From Papaver somniferum (Eukaryota; Streptophyta; Magnoliopsida; Ranunculales; Papaveraceae), in assembly GCF_003573695.1 (NCBI RefSeq), contig NC_039364.1, forward strand, positions 238,494,777 through 238,558,776: a DNA stretch of 64,000 nt. The letters are read 5' to 3'. Below the pieces are notes generated by a model. That model searched no databases. It saw only the letters and a list, made by a program, of their open reading frames with translations, and was not told the DNA's origin. Below are positions 44,352-56,493 of this stretch, piece by piece. The position numbers and the translations under genes are program-made. How positions within the stretch are numbered: the stretch's first letter is position 1; the number at the start of each line of letters is the position of its first letter.

Positions 44352-44835
44352 AGAAAAAAAGGGAGAAAAATCGTTTTATTAAGAGAACTTCTTTTTTTTT
44401 TGATGCAAGAGAAAAAAAAGTTTAGCGGACAATTGCTTTATTTTGAACCGTTGAATGGAAAGTGGAATTAATGATTTGATTTTGTAACGGTATTTTAACA
44501 CTCCAACTATATCAAAATTTTAACTAAAAAAACTGGAAGCAAACAATAATTTTTTATAACGGTATTGTAATTTCCATCAAAAAAAAAACGGTATTGTAAT
44601 GCTGTGTCAAATTTTAACTATAAAAACTGAAACAAAATCCATAGACTGATTCTACGTTGACAAAAAAAAAAAAAGGACGGGAAAAGTCCCGTGAGGGGAT
44701 CGGAAGAACAGGAGAAAAGCTCTCAGCATAAGTATTATAAATGGGTAGGCATGGGTCCCCCGGATCTGAGTCACGGTGAAAATCTCGTGATTTTCTTCCG
44801 ATGTGTAAAGCATTCTTGGTGATTTAAAACGTGGG

Positions 44836-45415
44836 CCAATTACAGAATGGTCATACTTTTTATAATTCGGTCACAAAATGATCATATTTTTGTAATTCAT
44901 TTACAAAATGGTCTTTTTCCATCCGATTTAACACTTTTGAATAAAATGGTGTTATCTTTTTCAAAAATACCCTCCCTTACAATACCCTTCCTAGTTAACT
45001 AATTGGTTGAAGTGGTGGTGATGAAGCGGTGGTGGTGGTGAAGCTTAAGAATCTCTGCTAATCCCCGAAGGGGAAACGGTGAACCCTTTGGGTGAATGCG
45101 ATGTAACGATCCTGAATGCGGTGTAACGAACCTGAATACGGTTTTATGATCCTGAATGCGGTGTAGCGATATGTAAGCGGCACCACCACCACCTACAAAA
45201 ATCACCACTGTCAAAAAATTATAATGAAAGCAAAAGTTTAAATTGTGTATGGAGGGATAAATATGAAGGACACATAGGTAATTTCATTAACATATTTAAG
45301 TGTGACTCCCACCTAACTCTCTTTTTAACGGAAGTATGATCATTTTGTTAATAGTTTGTAACAGTATGATGCTTTTGTGAATCGGGTCATAATACTAGGA
45401 CTGTTTTGTACATTT
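44836..45415. mobile_element. Probable TIR element, degenerate
   Basis: The left part has CAATTACAGAATGGTCATAC and CACAAAATGATCATA; the right part, inverted, has TACAAAACAGTCC and AACAAAATGATCATAC. The long imperfect arms suggest a MULE-like foldback. No target duplication recognised. The centre contains a 20-bp periodic repeat. Confidence 0.5.
45081..45180. repeat. Five 20-bp units in exact register
   Basis: Units start at 45081, 45101, 45121, 45141 and 45161; consensus GTGTAACGATCCTGAATGCG. The outer units are divergent. Confidence 0.85.
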
Positions 45416-45569
45416 TACTTAAAAGATCAACCCCCCGGTTTTTGTTTTTTTAATCATAAAAATTTGGTGTCAGACCACCAATTTTTGAACTCATGTGACG
45501 GGTACCATCCCAACATTTGATACAAGCCTAGGGGTAAAACTGAAAAAGCAAAATCACAATGGTGAACAA

Positions 45570-45962
45570 CATAAGGCTTAGTCCTATGGGCTAGATATCC
45601 AGCTACTAGATTGGTCATCCACGTCAGCATGGGCAACCTCCTAAGTCGTATGAGATGGTTAATCTAGCAGCTAGATTAGCAGCGGGACCACCATATAACA
45701 GCGTCGAACAGGTCGGCGCTTTAAATCCTAGTCGTTAGATCAGAAAATTTTCTCCCAGTGCTGAACGGTTCAGCCTTTAGACCAGTTTTTGAGCGCCGAA
45801 CGATTCAGCGTTTCAATCTCGCTGATAGCTGGACTGCGAGCACCTGGTAGGAGAGAGAACTATCAACTATCACTGTTAACTTTTTTCCAACACTTATTTT
45901 TTGATTTGCAACATTTTTTAGCCAATCTATCACTCCAATCTAGCCCATAAGAATTAGCCTAA
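45570..45962. mobile_element. MITE, about 390 bp
   Basis: Inverted ends: left AGGCTTAGTCCTATGGGCTA plus GAT; right read inward AGGCTAATTCTTATGGGCTA plus GAT. The interior has GAACGGTTCAG / CGAACGATTCAGCG words. The target duplication is uncertain. Confidence 0.65.
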
Positions 45963-46175
45963 ATATGGTTGCCTATCACAGTAAAGTCCTTTCCCTTTTT
46001 TGTTTTCTTTTTACCACAAAAAAGTTACAACTTCACTGTACTGGGTTTATACAAGAACATTTGCGAAACAAATGTCCAGCTTCACTTACCATAGACTGCT
46101 TACAGAATACATGTAGATGACACAAAATTAATAATGTGTTTCGACAAGTATATCAAGTGTATCAAATAATATAAG

Positions 46176-46365
46176 CGTGGGCGGAGCCAGCCCATTGCAA
46201 GGGTGTGCATTTGCACCCCTGCCCAGCTGGTTCCGAAACCCATTTTAAACCCTTTAAGATTTTTTTTTGTTTTTTATAGTTAAGCCTGTTTTTGCACCCT
46301 CTAAAAATTTTGGTTGTACCCATAGCAAGTTTTTGCATCCCCCATGATTTTTAGCTCCGTCCCTG
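46176..46365. mobile_element. hAT MITE 1 (190 bp)
   Basis: Ends CGTGGGCGGAGCC and GCTCCGTCCCTG (inverted). Perfect 8-bp target duplication AATATAAG at 46168-46175 and 46366-46373, characteristic of hAT. Confidence 0.88.
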
Positions 46366-46477
46366 AATATAAGAGCAAGTTTTCTCTCCAATTCAAAGGT
46401 GAAGGTCATAAAAAATGATAACATGGCCAAGTAGGGGTAAAGTAATCTAGACTTTCCATGTGACCTTGGGTTTAAAG

Positions 46478-46670
46478 CAGTGGCGGAGCCAGAAACAGTA
46501 TGGAAGGGGTTAAAAAATTTATTTTCGGGGACTAAATACTAATATTTGGTGGGCTAAGTACTAAATACAAGATAAAATTGAGGATGTTTCTGTGATTATC
46601 AAGATTTATTTTTTTATTTATTTGTGGGGTGGGGGTGGGGGTGGGTGGTCAACCCCGAGCTCCGTCACTG
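46478..46670. mobile_element. hAT MITE 2 (193 bp)
   Basis: Ends CAGTGGCGGAGCCAG and CGAGCTCCGTCACTG (inverted). Flanks GGTTTAAAG and GTTTGAAAG form an imperfect duplication. A G-rich tract GGGGTGGGGGTGGGGGTGGG lies at about 46626-46646. Same end type as the MITE 110 bp to the left. Confidence 0.82.
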
Positions 46671-46679
46671 GTTTGAAAG

Positions 46680-47568
46680 GCACTCATTTGTTTCTGAATT
46701 TAAACAAGTTTGTTAGATAAGACCTTGGAAATTGAAAATGAACTTTAAGTGAATTTTTTTATCTTTAATTATTTTTTAGCAATGATCCACTAAAAAAGCA
46801 TTAATAAAACCTCCCGACATGATGATCTGAATCCCAAGCATTTGTGATACTCTTTAGGTGAGATCCAGTGTACTGTTTTCCAAGCTGTCACTCTTATGAT
46901 TCCACATTTTTTTTATTTTTCTTTGGCATCGAAGAATATATTTAATACTCGAGGAAATATCAGCCTTGTCATTTATTAAAAGGCTATTTCTTCTAAGACC
47001 ATGGGATATCATTCACATATGACTAAAATTAATTTAAAAATACTAAATCACTGCCTCTGTTTTCCCTTTTTTTTTTTCATTTTTTCCTTTGATTTTTAGA
47101 TTTATTATCTCTTTAATCTTCCTTAAATCTATTTTGCTTGCATTTCAGTCGGGTTTTTCTCAGAATCCTTTCCCTAATAATTTTTCCTACTAATAATTTA
47201 CTTTGTATTTTTCTAAATCATTTATTTTATTTTTCTTTTACATGAATATCCTCATTTTTTTTCCTTTCAAGAATCAAATGTAGTAATGGTGAAGAAAGTA
47301 GTAGTCATGGTGGAAAATGTGGTAAGTTTTGTTGTACATACGAAAATTAGGCTCAATTAAGCACAAAACTTGTTTCACTCATCTTTAACAATATTTTCAC
47401 TTAAAATCTAATAAAATCGTTGTGAATTGTCTGATTTTGAAGAATTTAAAAAAGGAATTGTGATAACGCGACTTATGATGGATTTTTATAGAAAATAATT
47501 CATTCCATAAAACGAACCGCAGTAGAAAAAATTCAAAAGAATTCATGCTAGAAAATAAAGAACGCGCG
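46680..47568. other. Intergenic, nothing recognised
   Basis: AT-rich with T runs; no frame and no element ends. Confidence 0.5.
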
Positions 47569-48239
47569 ATTGGGGGATATCAAAACTAATTGGGGGATAG
47601 AGGAAAAGGACAAAAACTGGATCCAAATATCTAATTATTTTTTTAATTCCTAATCTACCCCTCACTAATCAGGTTTAGTGTTTAATTATACTTAGGAAAA
47701 TCATAAGATTATTTGATAAATGATTAGTGTATTATTTAGTTTTGGGTGAGGTGAGATTGAAGGAGGGAAAAAATTTAAGAGGGATGTTTTTTTGGTGAAA
47801 ATGGTGGATGATAGTGAAAAGAGAATTACTGCTGAATCTTTAGCTCAACTATAAAAAGAAGTTTTTTCTTTGAATTCTCCATTTTTTTCTCTGGAAAAGC
47901 TCGGTGTCGGCATAAAAGAAGTATGAATACCATGCCGGCATATGTTGGAAATTTTCATAAATGTTTGCCTCTACGAGAAAATTGAATTTCAGTCCGTTTT
48001 GAATTTTTTTCTGGTTTTCAGTCCACTGCCGGCACAGTCAGTTAATTCTCGAGCATGCCGGTACAGCTATCGGCATGGTATGTTGCTTGAATTTATTTGC
48101 CGGCACGTGATGTAAAGTATCCAGAAACTTGAAAAAAAAATTCACTCGAGTACTGGCATTGATACATCTCTATCGAGCATGCTAGCACTTAGTTACGACA
48201 TTGAATGTTCACTACGGGAAAAATCATCATTGACGACAC

Positions 48240-49000
48240 AAGATAAGCGTTGCAGTACCCCTACGACAACTCCATTTCATGCATTGTGGAACGGGGGTAT
48301 TGTATAAAGTCCAAGTTTTTCTACAATGGTTGACAAGTGTTGTAAAGGGTGATGTGATTCATGGTTCGACAATAGTTTGTCAATGTTGTGATTCTATTTC
48401 GATTTTTTTTGATAACCTAACACAACTCTTGCTTGTATTGTAGAACAATCGTGGACAACATAGCATATCGTAGAAACATATGCAACAACAATTACCAGTA
48501 TTATGAATAATATTTGCACAACACTTGTATGAATTGTCGAACTATCTTGGAAAACACAAACTTATGTTGTAAAGTAACTATTTCACAATATCTAGTTTAT
48601 GTCGTTGAAAACCTTTTCACGATGTCATTAGTATTGTGAATACTCCTCTCACTACACTTCCTTGAGTTGTATAACTATTCTGAACAACACCTGCTGATGT
48701 TGCAAGATTTCATTTTACAATGATTGTGGTATGAAGTAGAAATTGTTAACACAACACTTACTAGTATTGTGAATATTACAGTCAGTACACTTGTTAGCAT
48801 TGTAGAACATTTGTTTTTACAATTATTGTCATGGGTAGTAGAAATTTTTAACACAACACTTATAAGTATTATGAATATTACAGTTAGTACACTTGTTAGC
48901 ATTGTAGAAGTACCTTGATACAACTATACTATGTGTAGTAGGACTATCTTGGACAACACATAGTTATGATTGTAAATAAACTATTTTACAATACTTGTGA
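48240..49000. repeat. CACTA left subterminal repeats
   Basis: Words such as CAACACTTG, TTGTAGAAC, TATTGTGAATA and GTTGTAAA recur many times in both orientations. In En/Spm elements such regions bind the TnpA product. Two near-identical units start at about 48736 and 48838 (period 102 bp). Confidence 0.75.
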
Positions 49001-49258
49001 ATAAGATCAAACCCATATTTCAGAATATATATTTCACTTTTGTCACTACTATTTGTGAAATGTAAAGAAACAACTAGATTAAACTGAAATGTAAATAAAC
49101 AATTGGATAAAACTGAAAGATTCATTCAAATTAAACCAAACCCAGAGTTAAAGCATTCACATACCAATGTGATATACACAAAACATACAAAAAAGTGGCA
49201 GTGATATGTTTGTTACCAAAAATTAAGTCTCCAAAAAGATCACAGAAGATTAAGAAGT

Positions 49259-51834
49259 CTATTGGTAGATTATTTTATCTTTGGGCCATGTGATAAAATT
49301 TGAAACAACATCATGTACAGTTCTGACTTCTGAAGTAGCTTGGAAGACAAGAGCATAATCCACATAAGAAACCTTCACACATACAGTGTAGTCTCCAAGA
49401 CCGATTGGTTTTCCATGTATCTGCTTACTTGGATCTGTTTCAGCAATTTCAGCCTCTGCAACCACGTCGTCCTCCTTGTACCAGCTTAACAACTTGCAAA
49501 CTTGGAATCTCTTTGGCACTTGAACCTCATTTTGTTTCCTGACATGACTTGGAGTGGTATCAGTTGAGTCTCTTTCATTACAGATAACATTTATGCTAGT
49601 GCTAGCCTCATGATTGTTGCTGGGACTTAACATGTGAGAGGGTAAGACTCCATTGCAGACACATTTTGATTTCGTTCCCTATATTAAGACCAATCAGCAG
49701 TAGGAGGGGCATTATCGAGTTTGAGTTTATCAAGAAAAGGAGACCTAATAAAAGACAAGTTAAATTCTCACCTCTAGCTGCACCACTCGATCAGTCAATG
49801 CTTTATAGGATTCTTGACACTCTTTAATCATCATCTTATAGTGGGACTGCGCAACAACCTTTTTACGTGTCGCTCCAAAAACAATTCCTTTAAATCTCCC
49901 TTTAGTTTTCTTGTCCTCACCAAAGGCCTTTGCAAGAATATCATCTGTCACGGATGATCCACAATCAGCATGATACTTTTCTCGAGCTTTTTCAAGTTTT
50001 TCCTGTGTAAGCGTGTAAAACATCAGATATTTTTGACTTTTTCAAGCACACACAAATAAAACAAAGTAACATGAGAATATTTCTTACCAAAGCTTCTACA
50101 ACACTAGGCTGTGGTTTCTTTCCTTTGCGTTGTTTATGACCAACTTTCCAGATTATAGCTCTATCAATCTCTTTGGTTGTGTTTTGCTCTTTTTGCTACC
50201 AAATAAATGTATCAATACATGAGTCATCAAGAATAGCATAACAACATGGTATTATCTCAGAATATTTCTAAGATAAAACTTTGTAGAGAACTTCAAACAA
50301 TTATATTTTTAACGATGCAATAGCTTTCACATGGTGAATATCAAGACTGTAGAACATACCAATTTCACCTCCAATCGGGCGTAACCTTCTCGACTTATGG
50401 TATGTGGGGTGGTGTGTTTTGAACGATTTTCTTGCATTTTTATTCTTCTGACCTGAATAGAAAAGTAAAAAAATCATTTGACAGACTTTAGAGTTTTTAA
50501 TACAAATATATAGGCATTTTATATAATAGAAATTACTTACTCTGAATTCAATAGAGTCTACATGTTTCACAAACTCTTCCCACTCCCTAACTGTCATGGT
50601 CCTAGGCATTAACTTCTCCAGCCGTTTATTTTGTTCTTCCCCTTGTAGCCGATCCAAAGTGTCGAGTACCAAACCAGCTTTCCTTGACCTTGCTTCTCTA
50701 AGATAAGTTCCCATCTTGCTGAAATAATAGTCTTTGTAATACTCAGGCACAATGAATCGGTTCTACAAATAAATTTAAATAATTGAATTAGAATACGCTA
50801 TGAATTAAATAATTTTTGACTATGACTTAAATAATTATTGACGAATGAAAAGAGTTAAATAGTTATCAATTGCGAACCGAGACTATCTTCCATATGTTTT
50901 CTTTGGCTTCATAAGGGACAAGTCTCCAATCCTTGTACGTTAATGGAAGTTTCCGAACAAGCACCCCTAGCACACTGGAAAGTTGCACAGATGGATCACC
51001 AATCGGTTGTTCATTAGCATTGAAGGAAATTGTTCTTTTCGGATCAGCAGAATCTAACTTCAGTGCATACATCTGGGTTGGACCACGTGGAACATATTTT
51101 CTTTTCTTCGCTTCTTTTCCTTCTTCACCTTCCTCATTATCATCATTACCATTATCATTTTCTTCTTCCAATTCAGGCTCATCACCATTACCATTATCAT
51201 TCTCTTCTTCCACATCAGGCTCCACATGATCAGAGTTATCCTCTTCCACAGCTTCCTCCTCCTCTTCTTCTTCTTCTTCATCTTGAAAATCTGCGAGAGT
51301 GTCGTGTGGATCCGTAAGTTGAACATTCAGACATGGGCCTATGCTGCTTGTGTCAAGTTTCCGCTTTACATTCTTTCGCCCCACTCCAGATTTTTCAGTA
51401 TCTCCTTTAGAGCTTTTTGATTGGGACTTTGTAGTTGTGGTCTGTGAATGTTGAGCACTTTCAGATTGCACATTCTTCTTCCCAGTAGCCTGTCTCTTTG
51501 TAGTTGGTGATGACATTTTAGCACTTTCAGGTTGTCGACTATGCTTTGGAGTTGTTGCACATTTAGTTAGAGAAGAAACAGCAGCACTTGGTTCTAACTT
51601 CTTGTTCCTTGGTGATGATCGCCTACTTTCAGGTGGAAGGGATGGTTCTGCAGATGGAGAACCTTTATCAGTTTTGGACTGTTTGTTTTTCATCTGCAAC
51701 AACAATGCGTATATGTTAGTTAAAATGATATGGTGAATAAATTTATTTACACTGAAATTGAGATGAGAAGCCTTTACCTGTATGGCCAACTCCCTGACCA
51801 GCTTTTTCTTTATTGTTTCCTTGTTAGTCTTCAT
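49259..51834 (-). CDS. TnpA-like accessory protein of the CACTA element (Ptta/En/Spm type)
   Basis: Seven coding exons, all in phase 0 with GT-AG introns: 51834-51778, 51693-50878, 50762-50541, 50452-50360, 50195-50088, 50002-49772 and 49678-49259; 1947 bp, 648 residues, no internal stop. The N-terminal half is basic/Ser-rich, then strongly acidic (an Asp/Glu run about residues 150-220). The conserved part reads RGPTQMYALKLDSADPKR, LGVLVRKLPLTYKDWRLVP, FIVPEYYKDYYFSKMGTYLR and HTTPHTISREGYARLEVKL, the pattern of the plant Ptta/En/Spm transposase-24 family, with a C-terminal CVKVSYVDYALVF region. Family knowledge: this DNA-binding protein acts on subterminal repeats with TNP2. It looks intact. 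A further 5' untranslated exon may end at about 51848. Confidence 0.85.
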
Positions 51835-53065
51835 TATTGCAGTTATGCCTTGCAAAAATATAATCACAGTGGCTAAACTTCATGCTTTGGCACAAATATA
51901 ATCAAATCATACACCTAAAGAGAATAAGGCTACACCTATCAAATCACAAATTCTTACGAATTCTAAATTATACTTCATGCATCACAGTGGCTAAACTTAT
52001 GCACTAGTACTCCACATATCTTTGCTACTACAATTATTACACTAAAGCTGTAGTCATGAGCCCATGAAGAGCACCTCCCCATTAACATGATTTTTTATTC
52101 CCTGTTGCTAATGGGAATCATGGCCATCTAGGGTTCTCTGTATTTGCTAATTGAAAGATGAAGAGAGGGATTGGAAATAGGAAGGAATAAAAGGGGGGAT
52201 TTTTTGTTATAACACAGAACAAAGACCTAAAAAACTAGAACATGAGCTGCAGAGACAATCATCGAAATGAAAATCATCATAAAAAGACCTAAAATCGAAA
52301 ATTCCCAAAACTAAATAGGACCCAATACCAATTTCATCATGGAAACAACAAATCCTAAATTGCATGTGAAGAAAAAAAAACTCAAAATTACTAAAATAGA
52401 AAACTGGAATAAAGAGATTTATTTTCTTAAGATTTGAGAGTATGAGAGATTACCCCTTCATGAAATCGTTTTCTTGAAAATTTGTTAGGGTTTTCTTCAA
52501 AGTTGAAGAGCTCTGAGATTAATAGATAGTTATGGTTTTCTGAAGAGTTTGAGTGATTGAGAGATTGTTAGGGTTTCCTGATGAGAGATTGTTAGGGTTT
52601 TATGATGAGAGATTGTTAGGGTTTTCGGATAAGAGATTGTTAGGGTTAGAGCTTCACAGTTGCAGACATGGCGATAGGTGAGAGATTTTTTTCTTTTTTT
52701 TTGGTGAGAGAGTTTTCTTATTTTTGTGAAGAGTGAAGAGAATAATGATTTTGGGCGCGTTGTGAAAATACTGGGGGGAATTAACATGGGATAGGACACG
52801 TTGCAGTGGTCAAACATTAAATATTGTCTGAAAATTTCTTGGGCAGACACGTGACCAAATTTGGGCGGGATCCGGGGAGGGAAAAGTGGAATATTCTGAT
52901 TGGTCTACGCAAAAGCATACGGATTGGCAAAGAAACACAATTTTTGACAAATAAACACAAGATTCCCACCGTTAGATTTAGTAGCAGTTGCTTCCCCTAA
53001 CTTTGGTACGTTGGATTAAACAAAATTACAAAAAAAAAAATTGGTGGTAACACTCTAAGTAACAT

Positions 53066-54677
53066 AGGTATAACCTGGCTCCGAGCTCGAAACCTGGCGG
53101 TAACTGGTAAGTGGACTATTCTAAGTCAGAGACTTCGTAAAAACGATGAATACGTCTATCTATAAATAATATCGGTGCCATTAGAATATTCCTCCAACCC
53201 TTAAACCTGTCCGGTTTTGGAAACTTCGAGATATAACATGGCTCCGAGCTCGAAATCTGGCGGTGAGTGGACTACTCTAAGTTAGAGACTTCATAAGAAC
53301 GATGAATCTGTCGATTCATAAGAAAGATGCTTTCATAATATTCCTCCAACCCTTAAACCTGACCGGTTTTGGAAACATCGAGACATAACATGGCTCCGAG
53401 ATTGAAACATGGCGGTGAGTGAACTATTCTAAGTCAGAGACTTCATAAGAACGATGAATCTGTCGATTCATAGGTAAGATGCTTTCATAATATTCCTCCA
53501 ACCCTTAAACCTGACCGGTTTTGGCAACTTCGAGAGATAACATGGCTCCGAGATCGAAACCTGGCGGTGAGTGGACTACTCTAAGTCAGAGACTTCATAA
53601 GAACGATGAATCTGTCGATTCATAGGTAAGATGCTTTCATAATATTCCTCCAACCCTTAAACCTGACCGGTTTTGGCAACTTCGAGACATAACATGGATC
53701 CGAGATCGAAACCTGGCGGTGAGTGCACTACTCTAACTCAGAGACTTCATAAGAACGATGAATCTGTCGATTCATAGGTAAGATGCTTTCATAATATTCC
53801 TCCAACCCTTAAACCTGAACGGTTTTGGCAAATTCGAGACATAACATGGCTCCGAGATCGAAACCTGGCGGTGAGTGGACTACTCTAATTCGGAGACTTC
53901 ATAAGAACGATGAATCTGTCGATTCATAGGTAAGATGCTTTCATAATATTCCTGCAACCCTTAAACCTGACCGGTTTTGGCAACTTCGAGACATAACATG
54001 GCTCCGAGATCGAAACCTGGCGGTGAGTGGACTACTCTAAGTCAGAGACTTCATAAGAACGATGAATCTGTCGATTCATAGGTAAGATGCTTTCATAATA
54101 TTCCTCCAACCCTTAAACCTGACCGGTTTTGGCAACTTTGAGACATAACATGGCTCCGAGATCGAAACCTGTCGGTGAGTGGAATACTCTAACTCAGAGA
54201 CTTCATAAGAAATATGAATCTTTCGATTCATAGGTAAGATGCTTTCATAATATTCCTCCAACCCTTAAACCTGACCGGTTTTGGCAACTTCGAGACATAA
54301 CATGGCTCCGAGATCGAAACCTGGCGGTGAGTGGACTACTCTAACTCAGAGACTTCATAAGAACGATGATTATGTCGATTCATAGGTAAGATGCTTTCAT
54401 AATATTCCTCCAACCCTTAAACCTGACAGGTTTTGGCCACTTAGAGACATAACATGGCTCCGAGATCGAAACCTGGCGGTGAGTGGACTACTCTAACTCG
54501 GAGACTTCATAAGAACGATGAATCTGTCGATTCATAGGTAAGATGCTTTCATAATATTCCTCCAACCGTTAAACCTAACCGGTTTTGGCAACTTCGAGAC
54601 ATAACATGGATCCGAGATCGAAACCTGACGATGAGTGGACTACTCTAAGTCGGGGACTTCGTAAGAACGATGAATCC
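53066..54677. repeat. Tandem array, 11 units, 152-bp period
   Basis: The anchor (A)TGGCTCCGAG occurs at 53075, 53238, 53390, 53542, 53694, 53846, 53998, 54150, 54302, 54454 and 54606. The last nine intervals are each exactly 152 bp; the first is 163. Units include GAACGATGAATCTGTCGATT and CCTCCAACCCTTAAACCTGA and differ by only a few percent in the centre; edge units are more divergent. Lies between the two genes of the CACTA element. No coding capacity. Confidence 0.97.
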
Positions 54678-56493
54678 AACCATATACTGGGAATATTCCT
54701 TTGGAATATTCTATGTATATCATCACATCATAACCACCCATTCATTTAATTTTTAATTATATTTCATCTACAGCCGTTAAGTTTTTTTTTTTTTTTTTTT
54801 TTAACATCATTCTCATATCTATTCCTTCCTTATCCTTTTCTTTTTTTCCCTCAACTGCATCTCCCCAGTGTGTTCGACGGAGAAACTTCACCTCAAACCA
54901 CCATTACTCAAACCACCATCACTCAAACCACTTCGGTACAGCAGCACCTCCATCACTCAAACCACTGACAACTTCATCGTCTACGACTCCAACAGCTCCG
55001 TTCATTACCATCGTTTTTAACTTCATCGGTCTCAGGAGATTACTTCACCAAATTCATCATCACCACACAATGTTGAAGATCGATCTGTAACCCATATCTT
55101 GACTAACCACCTCCACCAATTTCCCGAAGTTGAAGATCGATCTGTAACCAAAGCTCACTTTAGGGTATATTGTTTCTTTGATTTTTGAATTAGGTTTTTT
55201 CAGTGACTTTTTTGCATTAAATTTGAGTAGTTTGCATTAAATTTTGGTAGTTTGCATTAAATTATGTTCTTTTTGTGATAATCAACACAGAACAATATGG
55301 GTTTGGTTTAAAATTTGATTAAAATCAACAATATGGGTAGTTTGCTCCTTTCTTATTTGCATGACAGTAATGAAGAAAAGAGGGTTTCATGATTCTAGAG
55401 AGTTTTCAATTGGTCCATTTGTGTGTTCTCAGTTCAATTTTGTTCTGATCCAATGTAGATGTGATGTGATTGCTTGTCATCATGAATTTGATGACAGTAA
55501 ACATAACAAGTCTTTTAGGAGATTTGGCCCTTGAGATATAAGACTTCATCAAAACTGAAAATTGTAGGTTCGCAGTTCTGTGACCTATTCTGCGGCATTT
55601 TTGCGCAGACTCTTGCTGTTTACTTTGGTTTTTAATTTTAATTTTCCCCACGTCGAAGCATATAACGTTTCAAATTGTGAATGATATGAGGAAATGTTCT
55701 CCTGATTTGTCTGATTGATGTTATATAAATTTCATGCGACTGTGTTTAGTGACTTTTCCCTCATACTGCTTGCCGAATAAGAATTGCCTGCTCCAATGTG
55801 TTGAATGTCTAGAATTAGTACTCACATATGTAGTTCATTGAAGGGAAGTTGAACTGGATTAACTAGTATTGACATATGTTGTCTAAACAGTGCGAATAGT
55901 TTGTTTGAAGGACTTGATTTCAATTTGATTGGCCAGTTTGTCTAAAGCTTTTCCTGTGTAGGATGTAGAGGCACTCTTAGTAGCAAATGGTTATACATGT
56001 GGCCTGATGTACTCAATTTAGACGAGGCTGGTTATACTAGTTAGAAATGTATCTACATACATAAAAAACTAAACAAGGTGGTTGTTATATGCTAGCTAAA
56101 TATTCATATCAGTACCTCACTCTGGAATATGTATTCTCAATCCCCTTTTTGTATATGTAAATATCTTATGATTTGTTAATCCATTGTGGTTACTTATGCT
56201 GGTTATCATATTTTGATTGCGCTAGGTGCCATTAATCTTTAATAAATTCAACATTCCAACCAAAGAAGTGGCTCCAGTGTTGGTTGAGAAGGGAAATTGA
56301 AAGGTTTTTTTTAACTGGATTGAAGAACTGAACAGATTTGCAGATTCAAGTCATTCAAAATTATGAATAAAGATTGGGTTCATTAGCCAAGGTTAATATG
56401 TTGTTCACTGTAGAATATTACATTCTTTACATTGGTTTTCCCTCTTTTATTGTGTTATTCCGTGATTAATTATTTCGTCGTTCTTTCATGTAG
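54678..56493 (+). other. 5' region of the CACTA transposase gene
   Basis: Contains a poly-T run (54783-54803), a CTCAAACCAC(C/T) repeat (about 54890-54965), and a thrice-repeated GTAGTTTGCATTAAATT block (about 55227-55265). This is probably promoter, untranslated leader and introns of the transposase. No recognised coding exon; the short frames are not supported. Confidence 0.5.

Noticed and set aside
51030..51317. His/Leu-rich plus-strand frames
   Set aside because: Opposite strand of the acidic stretch in the TnpA-like exon.
54076..54261. 61-codon minus-strand frame
   Set aside because: Made of the 152-bp repeat; the frame starts twice within the unit.
53066..54677. Regular array considered as a CRISPR or ribosomal spacer
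   Set aside because: Units are contiguous 152-bp repeats without unique spacers, in a plant transposon; no rRNA sequence nearby.
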